64,000 bases of DNA, from positions 6,139,501 through 6,203,500 of the forward strand of contig NZ_JAKUKA010000001.1 in assembly GCF_023156195.1 (NCBI RefSeq), in the 5' to 3' direction. Shown in pieces: positions 54,869 through 63,972 of the stretch; the stretch's first letter is position 1; each line of letters opens with the position of its first letter. The translations under genes and the position numbers were made by a program. This stretch comes from Chitinophaga sedimenti (lineage in GTDB: Bacteria > Bacteroidota > Bacteroidia > Chitinophagales > Chitinophagaceae). Under the pieces are notes generated by a model. That model saw only the letters and a program-made list of their open reading frames with translations. It made no database searches and was not told the DNA's origin.

Positions 54869-56211
54869 CTATTTACCAAGTACGCCGCCCAGCAGCACAC
54901 CGTCGCCGGCGGGCATATCGAGTTTCAGCAACTGGCTGATCAGTGGGGCGATGTCTACCAGGCCCATTTGCGGAACTACTGCGCCTTTCTTAATGCCTTT
55001 ACCGAAAGCAACGAAGCCGGTCTGGATTTCCTTAAAGTCGGGGAAGAAGCCGTGTGTTCCGCCTTTGCCTGCACGCAGGAATTCGCCGCTAGTTGCGCCG
55101 GTGAACGCATACCCCTGTTCGCTGGCCAGGCCAAGCGTTGCGGTGGGATCGGCGCCGATAGCGTCCATCTCTTCGCGGGTTTTGATTTTAAAAGTAGCCT
55201 GTTGTGCGGCTGGCAGGCTTTTCAGTAGCTGCAATACCTTTTCTTTCGTTTTGATATCGTTTTTATCCTTCAGTTGGAGGAAAGCGCCGCCGCCACAAGG
55301 GTGAAAGTAGGCCTTCCATTCATTGGGCTTTTCGGGATTGTACAGGCCGGCCTTTACCAGCAGTACGTTCGGCGCCAGGTTGCCGTGAATGTCTACGAAG
55401 CCATGATCGCCGGTAACAATAAAGGTGGTGTTTTCTGCAATACCCGCTTTCATGGCCGCCTCTCGGATTACTTTCACTGCATTGTCTACATTGGCTACCG
55501 CTGCGCGTACCTTGTCGCCATCGCGGCCCTGCTCGTGTTCGAAGTGGTCTACCATTACCAGGTGAACCGCCAGCAGGTTGGGCTTGTATTTGCGGATCAT
55601 ATAACTGCTGATGCGCGCGAGGTTCTGGTCGATCGTCAGGTAGTTGTCGTTCCAGTCGTCTTCGCTGAGTTTGCCCACCGCATTTTGTTCCAGCTCTTCG
55701 AAGAGGCTGGCGGGTGTGGTGTTTTCTTTTAACGCCTGGTTGGTGATGCGCTTCGCACCTTTAGCGGCGGGCAGGTACCAATATTCCGGGAAATTATAGG
55801 TAGCGGGACTGTTAAAAGAGACCGGCCAGTAAATAGAAGCGGAGGTTAACCCTTTTAACTTCGCCTGGCTGAAAATGGTGGGTACCTTGATGGTATTATA
55901 GTCCCATATCCATTTACCGGTTACGCCGGTTGGCTCTGAGGGCGTGTTATAGAAAATACCATGTTTCAGTGGTTTTACACCGGTAATGATGGAGGTGTGC
56001 GAGGGATAGGTAACGGTCGGGAATACGCCGTTTACACCATCTGCGTATGCACCTTCGGCCATGGCCTGGCGGAGGTTTACCATGTTCCGGGAGGCATCTT
56101 TGTAAAATTCTGGTCTTAAACCATCAATACTGATCAGGATGACGTGTTGTTCTGGGCGTTGGCTGCTTGCAGCAGTACGAGCGCGCCGAGGGCGAGGATA
56201 AGCTTTTTCAT
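54869..56211 (-). CDS. Exported nucleotide pyrophosphatase/phosphodiesterase (alkaline phosphatase superfamily), one frameshift
   Basis: This periplasmic enzyme of about 447 residues has a signal peptide (MKKLILALGALVLLQAANAQ). The binuclear metal site is shown by LISIDGLRPEF, the nucleophile Thr in VFPTVTYPSHTSIITG, MVDHFEHEQG and TGDHGFVDIHG. A His in KGGTHGFFPDF completes it. It resembles type I phosphodiesterase/NPP enzymes that cleave nucleotides or phosphodiesters outside the cell. An A is missing near 56150, just after the signal peptide (QNKHVILISIDG restored), so the shorter internal start is not real. Confidence 0.88.
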
Positions 56212-56786
56212 TCTTGAAAACATTTGTCGAGGCGCGAATGTCCGTATTTCGTGGGCGGGATGTATGGGGAGGGGCGTGAAGTTTAGGTTAAGTTTCGGGG
56301 GAAGTGTATGTATACATGGTTTTGGATGGATGTGTGGTAGGTGTATACATGGCGAAGGACGGCCTTGTTGTGGTTGGGACGTAGGTGCATACAAGGTCCA
56401 GGGTGACTATCTCTTTATCGGTTGGCTGGTGTGTACATGTCCCAGGGTGACTATGTCCATCTTATTAGTCAGGTGGGTAGCAGGTAGATAAGAGGTAGAT
56501 AGTATTAATATAGCAGGTAGATCACCTCATACTCCGCTCATGACGTGGACTTACTCCCCATGTGCCACGGAGTCTCCGCGGACGCAACGCGGAAGCGTCG
56601 CGGCAGTGCAGTTCATGCAAGACGGAGGCACTGTTCACGCAAAACGGAGGCATTATACTTTTTAAACGGGGAAAACGCGGACGCAAACATCAACGAAAAC
56701 GGGAGAGAAACGACATTTCGGAAGGTATATACACGACGATGCAGCCCAAAGCGTCGCTGCGATGGGCAAAAAAATCAGGAGCTCAG
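56212..56786. repeat. 575-bp gene-free region with degenerate direct repeats
   Basis: This gap is G/T-rich on the plus strand. Variants of GTGTATACATGG occur near 56305, 56340, 56383 and 56430, spaced about 35-47 bp. CAGGGTGACTAT occurs twice (near 56399, 56444) and AGGTAGAT three times (56480-56528). Two 22-bp units with GCAAnACGGAGGCA follow in tandem near 56607-56652. No convincing protein or RNA gene is seen. The function is unknown. Confidence 0.6.
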
Positions 56787-57590
56787 CTAACCGGGATTAC
56801 TACTCACGAAGCCGTTAAAAGGCCTTGGCGCCGGTACATAGTTATACACCACTTCAGAGGTATAACCTGTAGCCCTTATCCTGCCTTCTTTTTTCGCAGG
56901 TACTACAGCAATGATATCCACCGCATTGAGTTGGCGGAAGCCTGTGGGGCGTAGTTTGTTTTCAAACAGTTTGCAGGCGCTGGCTTCGAGCAGTACAATA
57001 GCCGTAGCACCGTTGCGGGAGGGGATGGTAAGGCATAAGGGCTGTGCAGCCTCTTCGCGGGTAAGCGTCACTGTTTCACTGCACTCGGTTTTGCAGATAC
57101 CCAGCCCGAAGTCAGGGAATAGGGCAATAGCGCGGAAGCGTACATGTTGTATGTCGTCGCCGAATTGTTTCAGGGGATCGATTACCGTCACAGACAGGCT
57201 GCCGTCAAAGCAGCGTTGTACGGCAGTCTGGGGCCGCACCTCCGCATACTTATTAAAACGCATGCGCGTAAGCTGTTGCAGGTTACCGGTCTTCACCACA
57301 CGCCTGCCAGCCTTGTGGTCCCAGTCTGCCCGGATAACCGACAGCATAGCGCTGGTCAGCCTGTTGCCGAAGGTGCCGTCTTTACGAAGCGATACTTCGC
57401 CCTCAATAGCCTGCCTGATTATACGCGCCGAAGCGCTGGCCGTTCCAAAGTCTTTGGCGGCATGCCGGGTAGCCGGCGTCTGGTCTACGAATGCTGGGGC
57501 GGTCCTGGTATAATACTTTCCTTTCATGTAGTAGCCAATCACACCGCCCATCTTTCCCGTAAACTGGAAAAGTCCGTGTTGAATAGCCAT
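56787..57590 (-). CDS. Hypothetical protein, MAIQHG-type
   Basis: This soluble protein of 267 residues has no signal peptide. It starts MAIQHGLFQFTGKMGGVIGYYMKGKYYTRT, with the mid-region DGTFGNRLTSAMLSVIRADWDHK and a beta-rich C-terminal half. I believe similar proteins with this opening recur in Chitinophaga genomes, but I know no function. It lies alone beside the repeat-rich gap, and Ala/Thr-rich segments near residues 37-60 are unusual. No lesion is apparent. Confidence 0.55.
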   Translation of the reverse strand: MAIQHGLFQFTGKMGGVIGYYMKGKYYTRTAPAFVDQTPATRHAAKDFGTASASARIIRQAIEGEVSLRKDGTFGNRLTSAMLSVIRADWDHKAGRRVVKTGNLQQLTRMRFNKYAEVRPQTAVQRCFDGSLSVTVIDPLKQFGDDIQHVRFRAIALFPDFGLGICKTECSETVTLTREEAAQPLCLTIPSRNGATAIVLLEASACKLFENKLRPTGFRQLNAVDIIAVVPAKKEGRIRATGYTSEVVYNYVPAPRPFNGFVSSNPG

Positions 57591-57712
57591 AATTTGCTGG
57601 TTTTAGTGTGTAGTATATTAACAAACAGCCATTTATAAAGTTTAAAGGAGATAATATATTTTTACGTGAATATATTATAGGCTGATTCGTTCGCTTGGCA
57701 GGAACATTTTTA

Positions 57713-57720
57713 TATATTTG
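57713..57720 (+). promoter_or_regulatory. Bacteroidota -7 element (TATATTTG)
   Basis: TATATTTG is an exact TAnnTTTG match, 16 bp before the chosen ATG of the immunity-like gene. A weak TTG lies 15 bp upstream of it. Confidence 0.5.
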
Positions 57721-57736
57721 TCTTAACCTGATGCCT

Positions 57737-58150
57737 ATGAGTACCTACATCGATAACACCATCGAAACTTTAGAGAACAAAATATGGGAATACAAGAAGT
57801 TCCCGACTATCCTCATCGAAACCTGCCACAACGCCCGTAAAAAGAAGATTAAGGATTTGTCGCTCAACGAACTGCGCACCCTGTTGCAGCAGGACATCGG
57901 TGTGCCCTACATCCTGCCCTCTGTGATGGAAATACTGGAAAAAGACCTCCTGGCCGACTCCCGCTTTTACCCGGGCGACCTCCTCCTGGCCGCTATATCT
58001 ATGTCTGACCGCACCTGGAAGCAGCACACTGAAACGGGCATGCGTTTAAAAGCCCTGCTCGACGATGCCGTGCAGCGGGAAGACTGGCGGGTGAACAGTA
58101 AAATCCAGGATGCGGTAGAACGCTTCCGGAACGCGCGGGTATTAGCTTAA
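57737..58150 (+). CDS. Contact-dependent inhibition immunity-like protein (CdiI_3 type), orphan
   Basis: This small soluble protein of 137 residues matches the pattern of CDI immunity proteins of the CdiI_3 family. It has an LSLNELRTLLQQDIGVPYILP segment, then ILEKDLLADSRFYPGDLLLAAI followed by an aromatic residue. Immunity proteins bind and neutralise the toxic C-terminus of a cognate CdiA or other polymorphic toxin. No toxin, RHS or CdiA/B gene is in this window, so it is an orphan here. ATG 57737 is chosen; 57731 is also possible. It overlaps the convergent oxidase gene by 9 bp. Confidence 0.65.
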   Translation: MSTYIDNTIETLENKIWEYKKFPTILIETCHNARKKKIKDLSLNELRTLLQQDIGVPYILPSVMEILEKDLLADSRFYPGDLLLAAISMSDRTWKQHTETGMRLKALLDDAVQREDWRVNSKIQDAVERFRNARVLA

Positions 58151-59483
58151 ACCCAGCCTGCGCCCGATATTGGAGCTGAATTTCGTGTAAGGATCATACT
58201 TGTGCTTTACCTCCAGCCACTCGGTGTACTGGGGGTACATCGCTTTAAACATACCTTCGGCCAGCAGTGCATCTTTACCCAGGTACAGCCTGCCGCCCGC
58301 TGCCAGTACTCTCGCATCGAGCTTGGGCGTAAATTCAAACAGTTTTTTGGTTACCGGGAAGTCGATCGCCGTGGTATAACCTTTAAAGGGGAACGATAAC
58401 AGTCCCTGCCCATCGCCCATTTTCTTAAACACGTTCAGGAACGGAGTACAACCACTGTCGGCAATCATGTGCAGGATCTCTGTGAGCACCTGTTTGCCAT
58501 TGGTTTCGGGAATCACGAACTGGTACTGCACAAATCCTCTTTTACCATAACCCCTGTTCCAATTATTGATCGCATCCAACGGGAAAAAGAATTTCTCGTA
58601 GTGGATAAACTCTTTGGGAGAGTTCTGTACAAATGCGATCACGCGGTTCAGTACGCGTACGGTGAGGTTGTTCAGTGTAAAGTTAGGCATGAAAAACGGC
58701 ACCGACAGTTTACTGGCTGGGTGCAGCTTCAGGGGATCATTTTTTAATTTCTCAGGGAGATCGGCCAGTTTGGCGGCGTTACCCAATGTAAGCACGCCGC
58801 TGCCGGTTTTGCTGCCTTTCGCCGGGCATCTATCCAGGCCACGGAGTAGTTATACTCGTGGTCGTAAGTGTCCAGGGCCTCCAGCATGTGGTCCAGGTTT
58901 TTATTTTGATCGACTTCTGTTTAAAGTAAGTCGTTTCTATTTTTCTCAGTTTGATGCGGGCAGTGAGGATCACGCCGAGCAATCCCAGTCCGCCGAAGTT
59001 AGCCCAGAACAGGTCCGGGTGTTCATCGCGCGAAGCCGTAACAATACGGCCATCCGCGAGCAGGATGTTAAACGACAATACACAGTTTACAAACGAGCCA
59101 TCGGTATGGTGCGCTTTACCGTGAATATCGTTGGCAATGGCGCCGCCAATGGTCACGAACTTTGTACCGGGACAAATCATCGGCAGCCAGCCTTTGGGGG
59201 CAAAGGCGGTAATGATTTCCTCGAGGCTGGCGCCCGCACCGCATTCAAGGATGCCTTCCTGCTCATTCCAGTCCATGAAATAGTTCATATGCGTGCAATC
59301 GCCCACGAAGTTGTGGTCGTTGATGGCCTGATCGCCATAACTGCGACCCAGGCCGCGGGGCACCAGGTTGTACTGCTCAAGCGCCTGCTGCACGTCGCCC
59401 GCGCTGCGGATGGAGCCTGTGAAAGATTCAACTACCGGGTAATTCCCCCAACCTGTAACTTTTTCCGTTTTATGAACTGGCAT
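58142..59483 (-). CDS. FAD-binding oxidase, DprE1-like, two frameshifts
   Basis: This flavoprotein of about 447 residues is in the vanillyl-alcohol-oxidase superfamily. It has TGWGNYPVVES, the FAD-pyrophosphate loop PRGLGRSYGDQA, CPGTKFVTIGGAIANDIHGKAHH and a C-terminal substrate domain (FFPLDAINNWNRGYGKRGFVQYQFV). This resembles DprE1, which oxidises decaprenyl-phosphoryl-ribose in mycobacteria; here the substrate is unknown and DprE2 is not adjacent. An A is missing near 58905 and CCTGG is read CCGG at 58822 (DALAKGSKTGSGVL restored). ATG at 59483 is preferred because a -7 element at 59505-59512 lies upstream of it. Confidence 0.8.
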
Positions 59484-59504
59484 AGCGATATCGCAAAAAT
59501 TTCT

Positions 59505-59512
59505 CAAATATA
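59505..59512 (-). promoter_or_regulatory. Bacteroidota -7 element for the DprE1-like gene (TATATTTG)
   Basis: On the minus strand TATATTTG follows a TTG by 21 bp. It sits about 22 bp before the chosen ATG and excludes the upstream TTG start. Confidence 0.5.
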
Positions 59513-59616
59513 CTGTGAGTTAGGCGTAAAACACAACATGCGCACATGATGTTTGTCATATCGCTTGGCACGGTCTTTCGGATACAGTAGACCTGTAACC
59601 TTTAAACAATCAGAAT

Positions 59617-60018
59617 ATGCCAAACAATACAACCACCACCGAAGTAGCACAGAAACTGTTGATAATAGAGGATGAAGGCGAGATGTGCCTGCTTATTAAC
59701 CTGCTGCTCGATGGCCGCAAAATGGAGGTAGAACACGTAAAAACCATTGCCGATGCTGTAGAATATTTTCAACAGAAAACGCCTTCGGTAGTACTGCTCG
59801 ATAACCGCCTGCCAGATGGTTACGGGCTCGATTTTATCGGGTATATCAATGATAATTCCCCCGAAACCCGCATTATCATGATTTCGGGTATGGACGCGGC
59901 GGCGAAAGACGTAGCGCTGGAAAACGGGGCCGACATCTTCCTGGAAAAACCGTTTACCCGTACGCAGCTTTGCCAGGCTATTAACGACCTGATGGAAGCA
60001 GAAATTTTTCCTTGCTAA
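59617..60018 (+). CDS. Single-domain response regulator
   Basis: This CheY-like receiver protein of 133 residues has no output domain. Acidic Glu18/Asp19 (IIEDE), phospho-acceptor Asp62 (LLDNRLPDG), Ser90 (MIS) and Lys111 (LEKPF) are all present. It probably shuttles phosphate or binds a partner. No histidine kinase lies in the window. It is followed by a long hairpin, then an AraC regulator gene. Confidence 0.88.
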   Translation: MPNNTTTTEVAQKLLIIEDEGEMCLLINLLLDGRKMEVEHVKTIADAVEYFQQKTPSVVLLDNRLPDGYGLDFIGYINDNSPETRIIMISGMDAAAKDVALENGADIFLEKPFTRTQLCQAINDLMEAEIFPC

Positions 60019-60023
60019 ATAGA

Positions 60024-60072
60024 TTAGCGAAATATCGCTAAACCCCTTCCGAGGTTGGTGATATTTCGCTAA
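60024..60072. repeat. 13-bp perfect inverted repeat after the response regulator
   Basis: TTAGCGAAATATC (60024-60036) and its complement (60060-60072) enclose a 23-nt spacer that itself pairs AACC/GGTT. It is followed by T-rich sequence. It may be a terminator or an operator for the AraC gene 40 bp downstream. Confidence 0.75.
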
Positions 60073-60112
60073 TTATTCCCTCTTGATTCTTCTCTTTTAG
60101 TTTGATAATCAG

Positions 60113-61013
60113 ATGCTTATAAACCCGGCATCTGAATTGCAAAAGGCTATGCGATCTATACAAGGAAAGCATATGCATTACGAGACCATTCATCAGCAAT
60201 TTCAATTATTTTCCCTGGAGAGCAATGGCGCGCTGCCGTTGCTGGACGACCATGAACCCCGGCGGCTCGAACACTTTGAGTTGCTATGGTGCAAGTCTGC
60301 CGGCGGCCAGGTGCAGGCCGATGCCTGGACGGGCGACGTAACCGCACAGCAATTGTTTGTACTGGCGCCCGGTCAGCTCCGTCGTTTTCAGCTGGCGCCC
60401 GGCGCTACGGGTTACTACATCAGCTTTTCCCCCGACTTTTTATACGTCAGCAATCACCTCAAAGAAATAGCGGGACTGCTGGAACAACACCACATGAACA
60501 TGCGCGCGCTGACGCTGCCGGTAACCGAAGCGCTCGGTGAAGACCTGGAAGATGTGGTCCGCAAGATGAAAAAGAGTACTACAGCAACAACCGCCTGCGC
60601 ACAGAATTACTCACCGAGCTGCTGAGCATGATGATGATTTACCTGTCGCGCGGCACGGATGCCGTAACCCCATCGGCCGTAGTAACCCGCGATGGCGAAC
60701 TGACGATTCGCTTCCGGCAATTGCTGAAAAAGCAATTCCTGACGAAAAAGAAAGTGGCCGATTATGCGTCGGCGTTACTTGTTACCCCTAACTACCTGAA
60801 CACCTCCGTAAAAAAGTAACGGGTTTTACGGCCAGCCACCACATACAACAGCAGATCATTAACGAAGCAAAGCGGCAGCTGTTATCTTCCAACGGAAGTA
60901 TGAAGGAGATTGCTTTCTACCTGGGGTTTGATAACATCGCGCACTTTTCGAAATACTTCAAAACGAAGACGGGGATTAATTTTACGAGTTTCAGGAATGG
61001 AGCGGTCGGGTAG
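60113..61013 (+). CDS. AraC-family transcriptional regulator, two frameshifts
   Basis: This protein of about 300 residues has an N-terminal cupin-like sensor (ELLWCKSAGGQVQAD ... LFVLAPGQLRRFQLAPGATGYYISFSPDFL). A C-terminal AraC domain carries KVADYASALLVTPNYLNTSVKKVTG and GSMKEIAFYLGFDNIAHFSKYFKTKTGINFTSF. A G is missing near 60572 (KKEYYSNNRLRTELLTELL restored) and an A near 60817. No ligand is suggested. The neighbouring AraC gene belongs to a different subfamily, so they are not a recent duplication. Confidence 0.85.
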
Positions 61014-61037
61014 TTGCCGGCATATTATCTTCGGGTC

Positions 61038-61853
61038 ATGAACGCACCTGCCGCCCTGCGAGCCCTTTACATGCCCGTACAACCAACCGTCACCGCTTCC
61101 GATAACGCCGTGTCCTACATGGAGGTGGCGCCGGATAGGCACCTGTGCAATTACATCTATTGTTACTGGCAATTAAAAACCACGCAGCCGCTGGATACGC
61201 CGTTCGTGTACCGTGTCGTAGCAGACGGGTGCATCGATGTATTCTTTGAACCGGGACATACAAGCGAGCAGTTCGTCATGGGCTTCTGCCGGCAGTACAC
61301 CGAGTTTATACTGGAACCGCAGTTCCATTATGCCGGTATCCGTTTTCTGCCTACCATCTTCCCGCAATTATTCCAGGTAGATGCGGCCCTGCTGAGTAAC
61401 AAAGCGACGCCGCTTGAATCGCTCCTGCCGCACATGGCAGCGTTTATCCGGGAGCGTATCGCACCCTCCGCCACACTGCCCGATATCAAATCGGTGCTAG
61501 ATCATTATTTCCTGCTGATGTTAAAAGATGTCCGCTTCAACGACGATCCCCGCCTGTATGAAGCCCTCTCGCGCATCCTCGAAACCTGCGGCGTGCTCGA
61601 CGTGGAAAAGGACACGGATACCGGCATCAGTGCCCGGCAGTTGCGGCGGCTGTTCCGGTTCTATGTAGGCGATTCGCCGAAGATCTTCAGCAAAGTAGTA
61701 CGTTTTCAACATATCCTCCGGGCAAAACCTTCCAGCCAGAGCCTGCGGCAGAATAAGCTGTTTTTTGATGCGGGCTATTATGACCAGGCGCACTTCATTA
61801 AAGAGTTCCGGAACTTTTACGGCGTCACTCCTTCAAAGGCATTCGGGCGTTAA
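61038..61853 (+). CDS. AraC-family regulator with DUF6597-like N-terminus
   Basis: This protein of 271 residues from ATG at 61038 has an N-terminal domain RHLCNYIYCYWQLKTT ... RVVADGCIDVFFEPG ... FCRQYTEFILEPQFHYAGIRFLPTIFP, the pattern of DUF6597 sensors. The C-terminal helix-turn-helix domain has SARQLRRLFRFYVGDSPKIFSKVVRFQHIL and LFFDAGYYDQAHFIKEFRNFYGVTPSKAF. It is intact. It starts 24 bp after the preceding AraC gene, so the two could be co-transcribed. The VOC protein gene downstream is a plausible target. Confidence 0.85.
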   Translation: MNAPAALRALYMPVQPTVTASDNAVSYMEVAPDRHLCNYIYCYWQLKTTQPLDTPFVYRVVADGCIDVFFEPGHTSEQFVMGFCRQYTEFILEPQFHYAGIRFLPTIFPQLFQVDAALLSNKATPLESLLPHMAAFIRERIAPSATLPDIKSVLDHYFLLMLKDVRFNDDPRLYEALSRILETCGVLDVEKDTDTGISARQLRRLFRFYVGDSPKIFSKVVRFQHILRAKPSSQSLRQNKLFFDAGYYDQAHFIKEFRNFYGVTPSKAFGR

Positions 61854-61905
61854 AGTTGTCCGATTTTTACAATGTTCCGCGGCGGCATTGGCCGACCTTT
61901 GAAGG

Positions 61906-61975
61906 ATGAAATCCATATGCTTCCACTGCCTGCTGCTGCTGATCGTTACCGCAGCGCAGGCGCAAAAAAAGGACC
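61906..61975 (+). other. Signal-peptide-coding segment upstream of the VOC gene
   Basis: ATG at 61906 opens a clear signal peptide (MKSICFHCLLLLIVTAAQAQ), but the frame then misses the VOC frame by one. Either a lesion in the A7 run separates a secreted N-terminus from the VOC domain, or this is a remnant. VOC proteins starting MKLNAGIIT also occur alone, so the link is unproved. Confidence 0.4.
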
Positions 61976-62353
61976 ATGAAACTGAATGCAGGCATCATTA
62001 CCCGCGAGATAGCGGCTACTAAAAAGTTCTATACAGAAGTACTTCAATTCGGCGTTACGTTCGAAAATGAATTCTATTTACTGCTCCATACACCGGACAA
62101 ATCGGCGGAGCTGAGCTTCCTGCTGCCCGGGCATCCTTCACAGCAACCGCTGTTTCACAAAGCGTTTAAGGGCGAAGGTGTGTATCTTACCATCGAGGTA
62201 GAAGCGGTAGATAAGCTGTACGCGGAGATCAAAAAGAAAGGTATTCCCATCGCCATTGAACTGCGCGATGAACCCTGGGGCGACCGCCACTTCGCGATCG
62301 TTGATCCTAACGGGGTGGGTATTGATATAGTGCGGTATCAGCCGCAATCATAA
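61976..62353 (+). CDS. VOC-superfamily (glyoxalase/bleomycin-resistance-like) protein
   Basis: This single VOC module of 125 residues starts MKLNAGIITREIAATKKFYTEVLQFGVTF. It has ELSFLLPGH and ends DRHFAIVDPNGVGIDIVRY, the typical betaalphabetabetabeta repeat pair. These proteins dimerise and bind metals or small hydrophobic ligands. The specific role is not determinable. It follows an AraC regulator and ends at a strong bidirectional terminator. Confidence 0.85.
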   Translation: MKLNAGIITREIAATKKFYTEVLQFGVTFENEFYLLLHTPDKSAELSFLLPGHPSQQPLFHKAFKGEGVYLTIEVEAVDKLYAEIKKKGIPIAIELRDEPWGDRHFAIVDPNGVGIDIVRYQPQS

Positions 62354-62390
62354 CAAAGCGGCTGCCCGGACGGGGCAGCCGCTTTGTTTT
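62354..62390. terminator. Bidirectional terminator
   Basis: A perfect 14-bp inverted repeat (62354-62367 with 62373-62386) with a 5-nt loop and T4, between the VOC and DUF1275 genes. Confidence 0.92.
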
Positions 62391-63063
62391 ATTCTTTTCT
62401 TCCCAGCGGAAAGAAGGCTACGCACATTAAGAGGAGCAACACGCCGGGTGCGGCTACTGCGCCCAGTCCCACACGTTGGGCGAGCAGGCCGCCGCACAGG
62501 CAGCCCCCGAGAAAGCCGCCGAGGGTGAACGATTGTTTCTTCACGGCCGCTATCACGCCGGTATCGAACTTAGTACGCAGTCCTGTTTCCAGGTCCAGCG
62601 CCAGCTGCGTTACGTTGCCCGTCATAATGGTGGTGGGACCATAGGTTTCCTTTGTAAATAACCTGCTGAATGCGTTCTGCAGGCCCATGGCGAATACCAG
62701 TACCATGGCAATGCTGAACAGCGCGGCAGGATGCATGGCGGCTGCCTGTTCCAGCGCGAGTACTGCCAGGCCGCAGGCGAGCATCAACACTCCTTCCACG
62801 ATAAGAACCGTGTAGCGGTTGGCCGCGTGCGCAATAATGCGCCCGCCCGTCACCACGGCTAAAATGAACACGGGAAACGATAACAGTTTGATCCACGCGC
62901 TGCTTTCGGCCCGGTGCACCACATCGTACGCAAATACAATGAAGTTGCCGGTTACATGCGCCGAAAACAATTCATCCGCCGCCACGAAGGTGGCGGTATC
63001 GCAAAAGCCCGCACAAAAAGTCAGCAGCACGGTGATATACCGGATGGTGTTTGACTGTTCCAT
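62389..63063 (-). CDS. DUF1275 (YoaK-family) membrane protein
   Basis: This inner-membrane protein of 224 residues has about six helices. It contains the family features TFCAGFCDTATFVAADELFSAHVTGNFIV and GLQNAFSRLFTKETYGPTTIMTGNVTQLA, an internal repeat in which both halves carry a TGN motif. A transport role is suspected but not known. It lies 6 bp after dps in a probable minus-strand operon DoxX-Dps-DUF1275. No lesion is seen. Confidence 0.88.
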   Translation of the reverse strand: MEQSNTIRYITVLLTFCAGFCDTATFVAADELFSAHVTGNFIVFAYDVVHRAESSAWIKLLSFPVFILAVVTGGRIIAHAANRYTVLIVEGVLMLACGLAVLALEQAAAMHPAALFSIAMVLVFAMGLQNAFSRLFTKETYGPTTIMTGNVTQLALDLETGLRTKFDTGVIAAVKKQSFTLGGFLGGCLCGGLLAQRVGLGAVAAPGVLLLLMCVAFFPLGRKE

Positions 63064-63069
63064 ACGCCG

Positions 63070-63543
63070 CTATTTTAAATGGGCCCTTAACATCCAGGCC
63101 ATTTTCTCATGCGCTTCCATCAGTCCGGTGATGAAATCGCTGGTACCAGTATCTTTCAGATCATTCGCAAAACGATTGATGTTTTCGCGCAGCTTGATGA
63201 TAAGTGCCTCATGGTCTTCCAGCAGGTGGCGGATAAAAGCCTCTGAAGTGTTACCATCGGGGAATCTTTCTGAAAAGTGCGTCAGGCGAAGGTATTCGTG
63301 CAGCGTAGCGGGCGCATAGTGACCAAGGAAACGGATGCGTTCTGCTACGGAATCCATGATCTCATCCAGCTCTTCGTACTGTTTTTCGAAGAAAAGGTGT
63401 TTGTTGTAAAAGTCCGCTCCTTCAATATTCCAGTGTGCTGCGCGGGTTTTCGCATACAGCATGAATTCGTCGGCCAGGATGGCGTTGAGGGTGTGCGACA
63501 CCGCCGCCAGGTTTTCTTCCGAAATGCCAATGTGTGGTTGCAT
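63070..63543 (-). CDS. dps: Dps-family ferritin-like protein
   Basis: This protein of 157 residues assembles into 12-mers that oxidise ferrous iron with peroxide, store it and often shield DNA. The ferroxidase-site pattern is visible: His37 and Trp38 in AAHWNIEG, His49, and the acidic ligands in FEKQYEELDEIMD. No long basic N-terminal tail is present, so DNA binding is uncertain. Regulation by OxyR or PerR is common, but I see no defined site. It lies 12 bp after the DoxX gene. Confidence 0.9.
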   Translation of the reverse strand: MQPHIGISEENLAAVSHTLNAILADEFMLYAKTRAAHWNIEGADFYNKHLFFEKQYEELDEIMDSVAERIRFLGHYAPATLHEYLRLTHFSERFPDGNTSEAFIRHLLEDHEALIIKLRENINRFANDLKDTGTSDFITGLMEAHEKMAWMLRAHLK

Positions 63544-63555
63544 ATGTTTATTGAT

Positions 63556-63972
63556 TTAATAGATTGAAAAATATTCATCGAAGGAGCGCGCGCCCGGTCC
63601 CAGTACGGCTACCAGTAAAAAACAGAGGGTGTACACGTAAGGTACATCGCGCACCTCAACCGGATCGTTACGATGCACCACGAAATAGCCAACCGCTGTT
63701 ACCCCAATAGTGGGCCACACCACGAGGCGTGTACCCAAACCCAGTATCACGAACAGTGGCACCACGGTATCCGCGAACGTGGCCATCAGCTGGTTAAGCG
63801 CGGGAGGAAGACCCAGGGGGTTCGGTACAACCTCTTTCTCTCCCTTAAATTTCTTTAATCCGTGCACGCGGAACAGCTCCACGGCCAGCAGTACGCGGAA
63901 CACGAGCATGGCCCAGTTATTCGCGTTATTACCGAGATCGGAATGCAACAGCGTCTTTATCAGCTCCATCAT
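63556..63972 (-). CDS. DoxX-family membrane protein
   Basis: This protein of 138 residues has four predicted helices. It shows the DoxX pattern (NNWAMLVFRVLLAVELFRVHGLKKF; FADTVVPLFVILGLGTRLVVWPTIG; YTLCFLLVAVLGPGARSFD). DoxX-like proteins act in membrane redox or oxidative-stress responses, which fits with dps downstream. The start shown (MMELIK) has two adjacent ATGs. The window ends soon after, so an upstream operon gene cannot be excluded. Confidence 0.85.
   Translation of the reverse strand: MMELIKTLLHSDLGNNANNWAMLVFRVLLAVELFRVHGLKKFKGEKEVVPNPLGLPPALNQLMATFADTVVPLFVILGLGTRLVVWPTIGVTAVGYFVVHRNDPVEVRDVPYVYTLCFLLVAVLGPGARSFDEYFSIY

Noticed and set aside
56290-56660. CRISPR array
   Set aside because: Repeats are short, degenerate and of three types with irregular spacing, and no cas genes are present.
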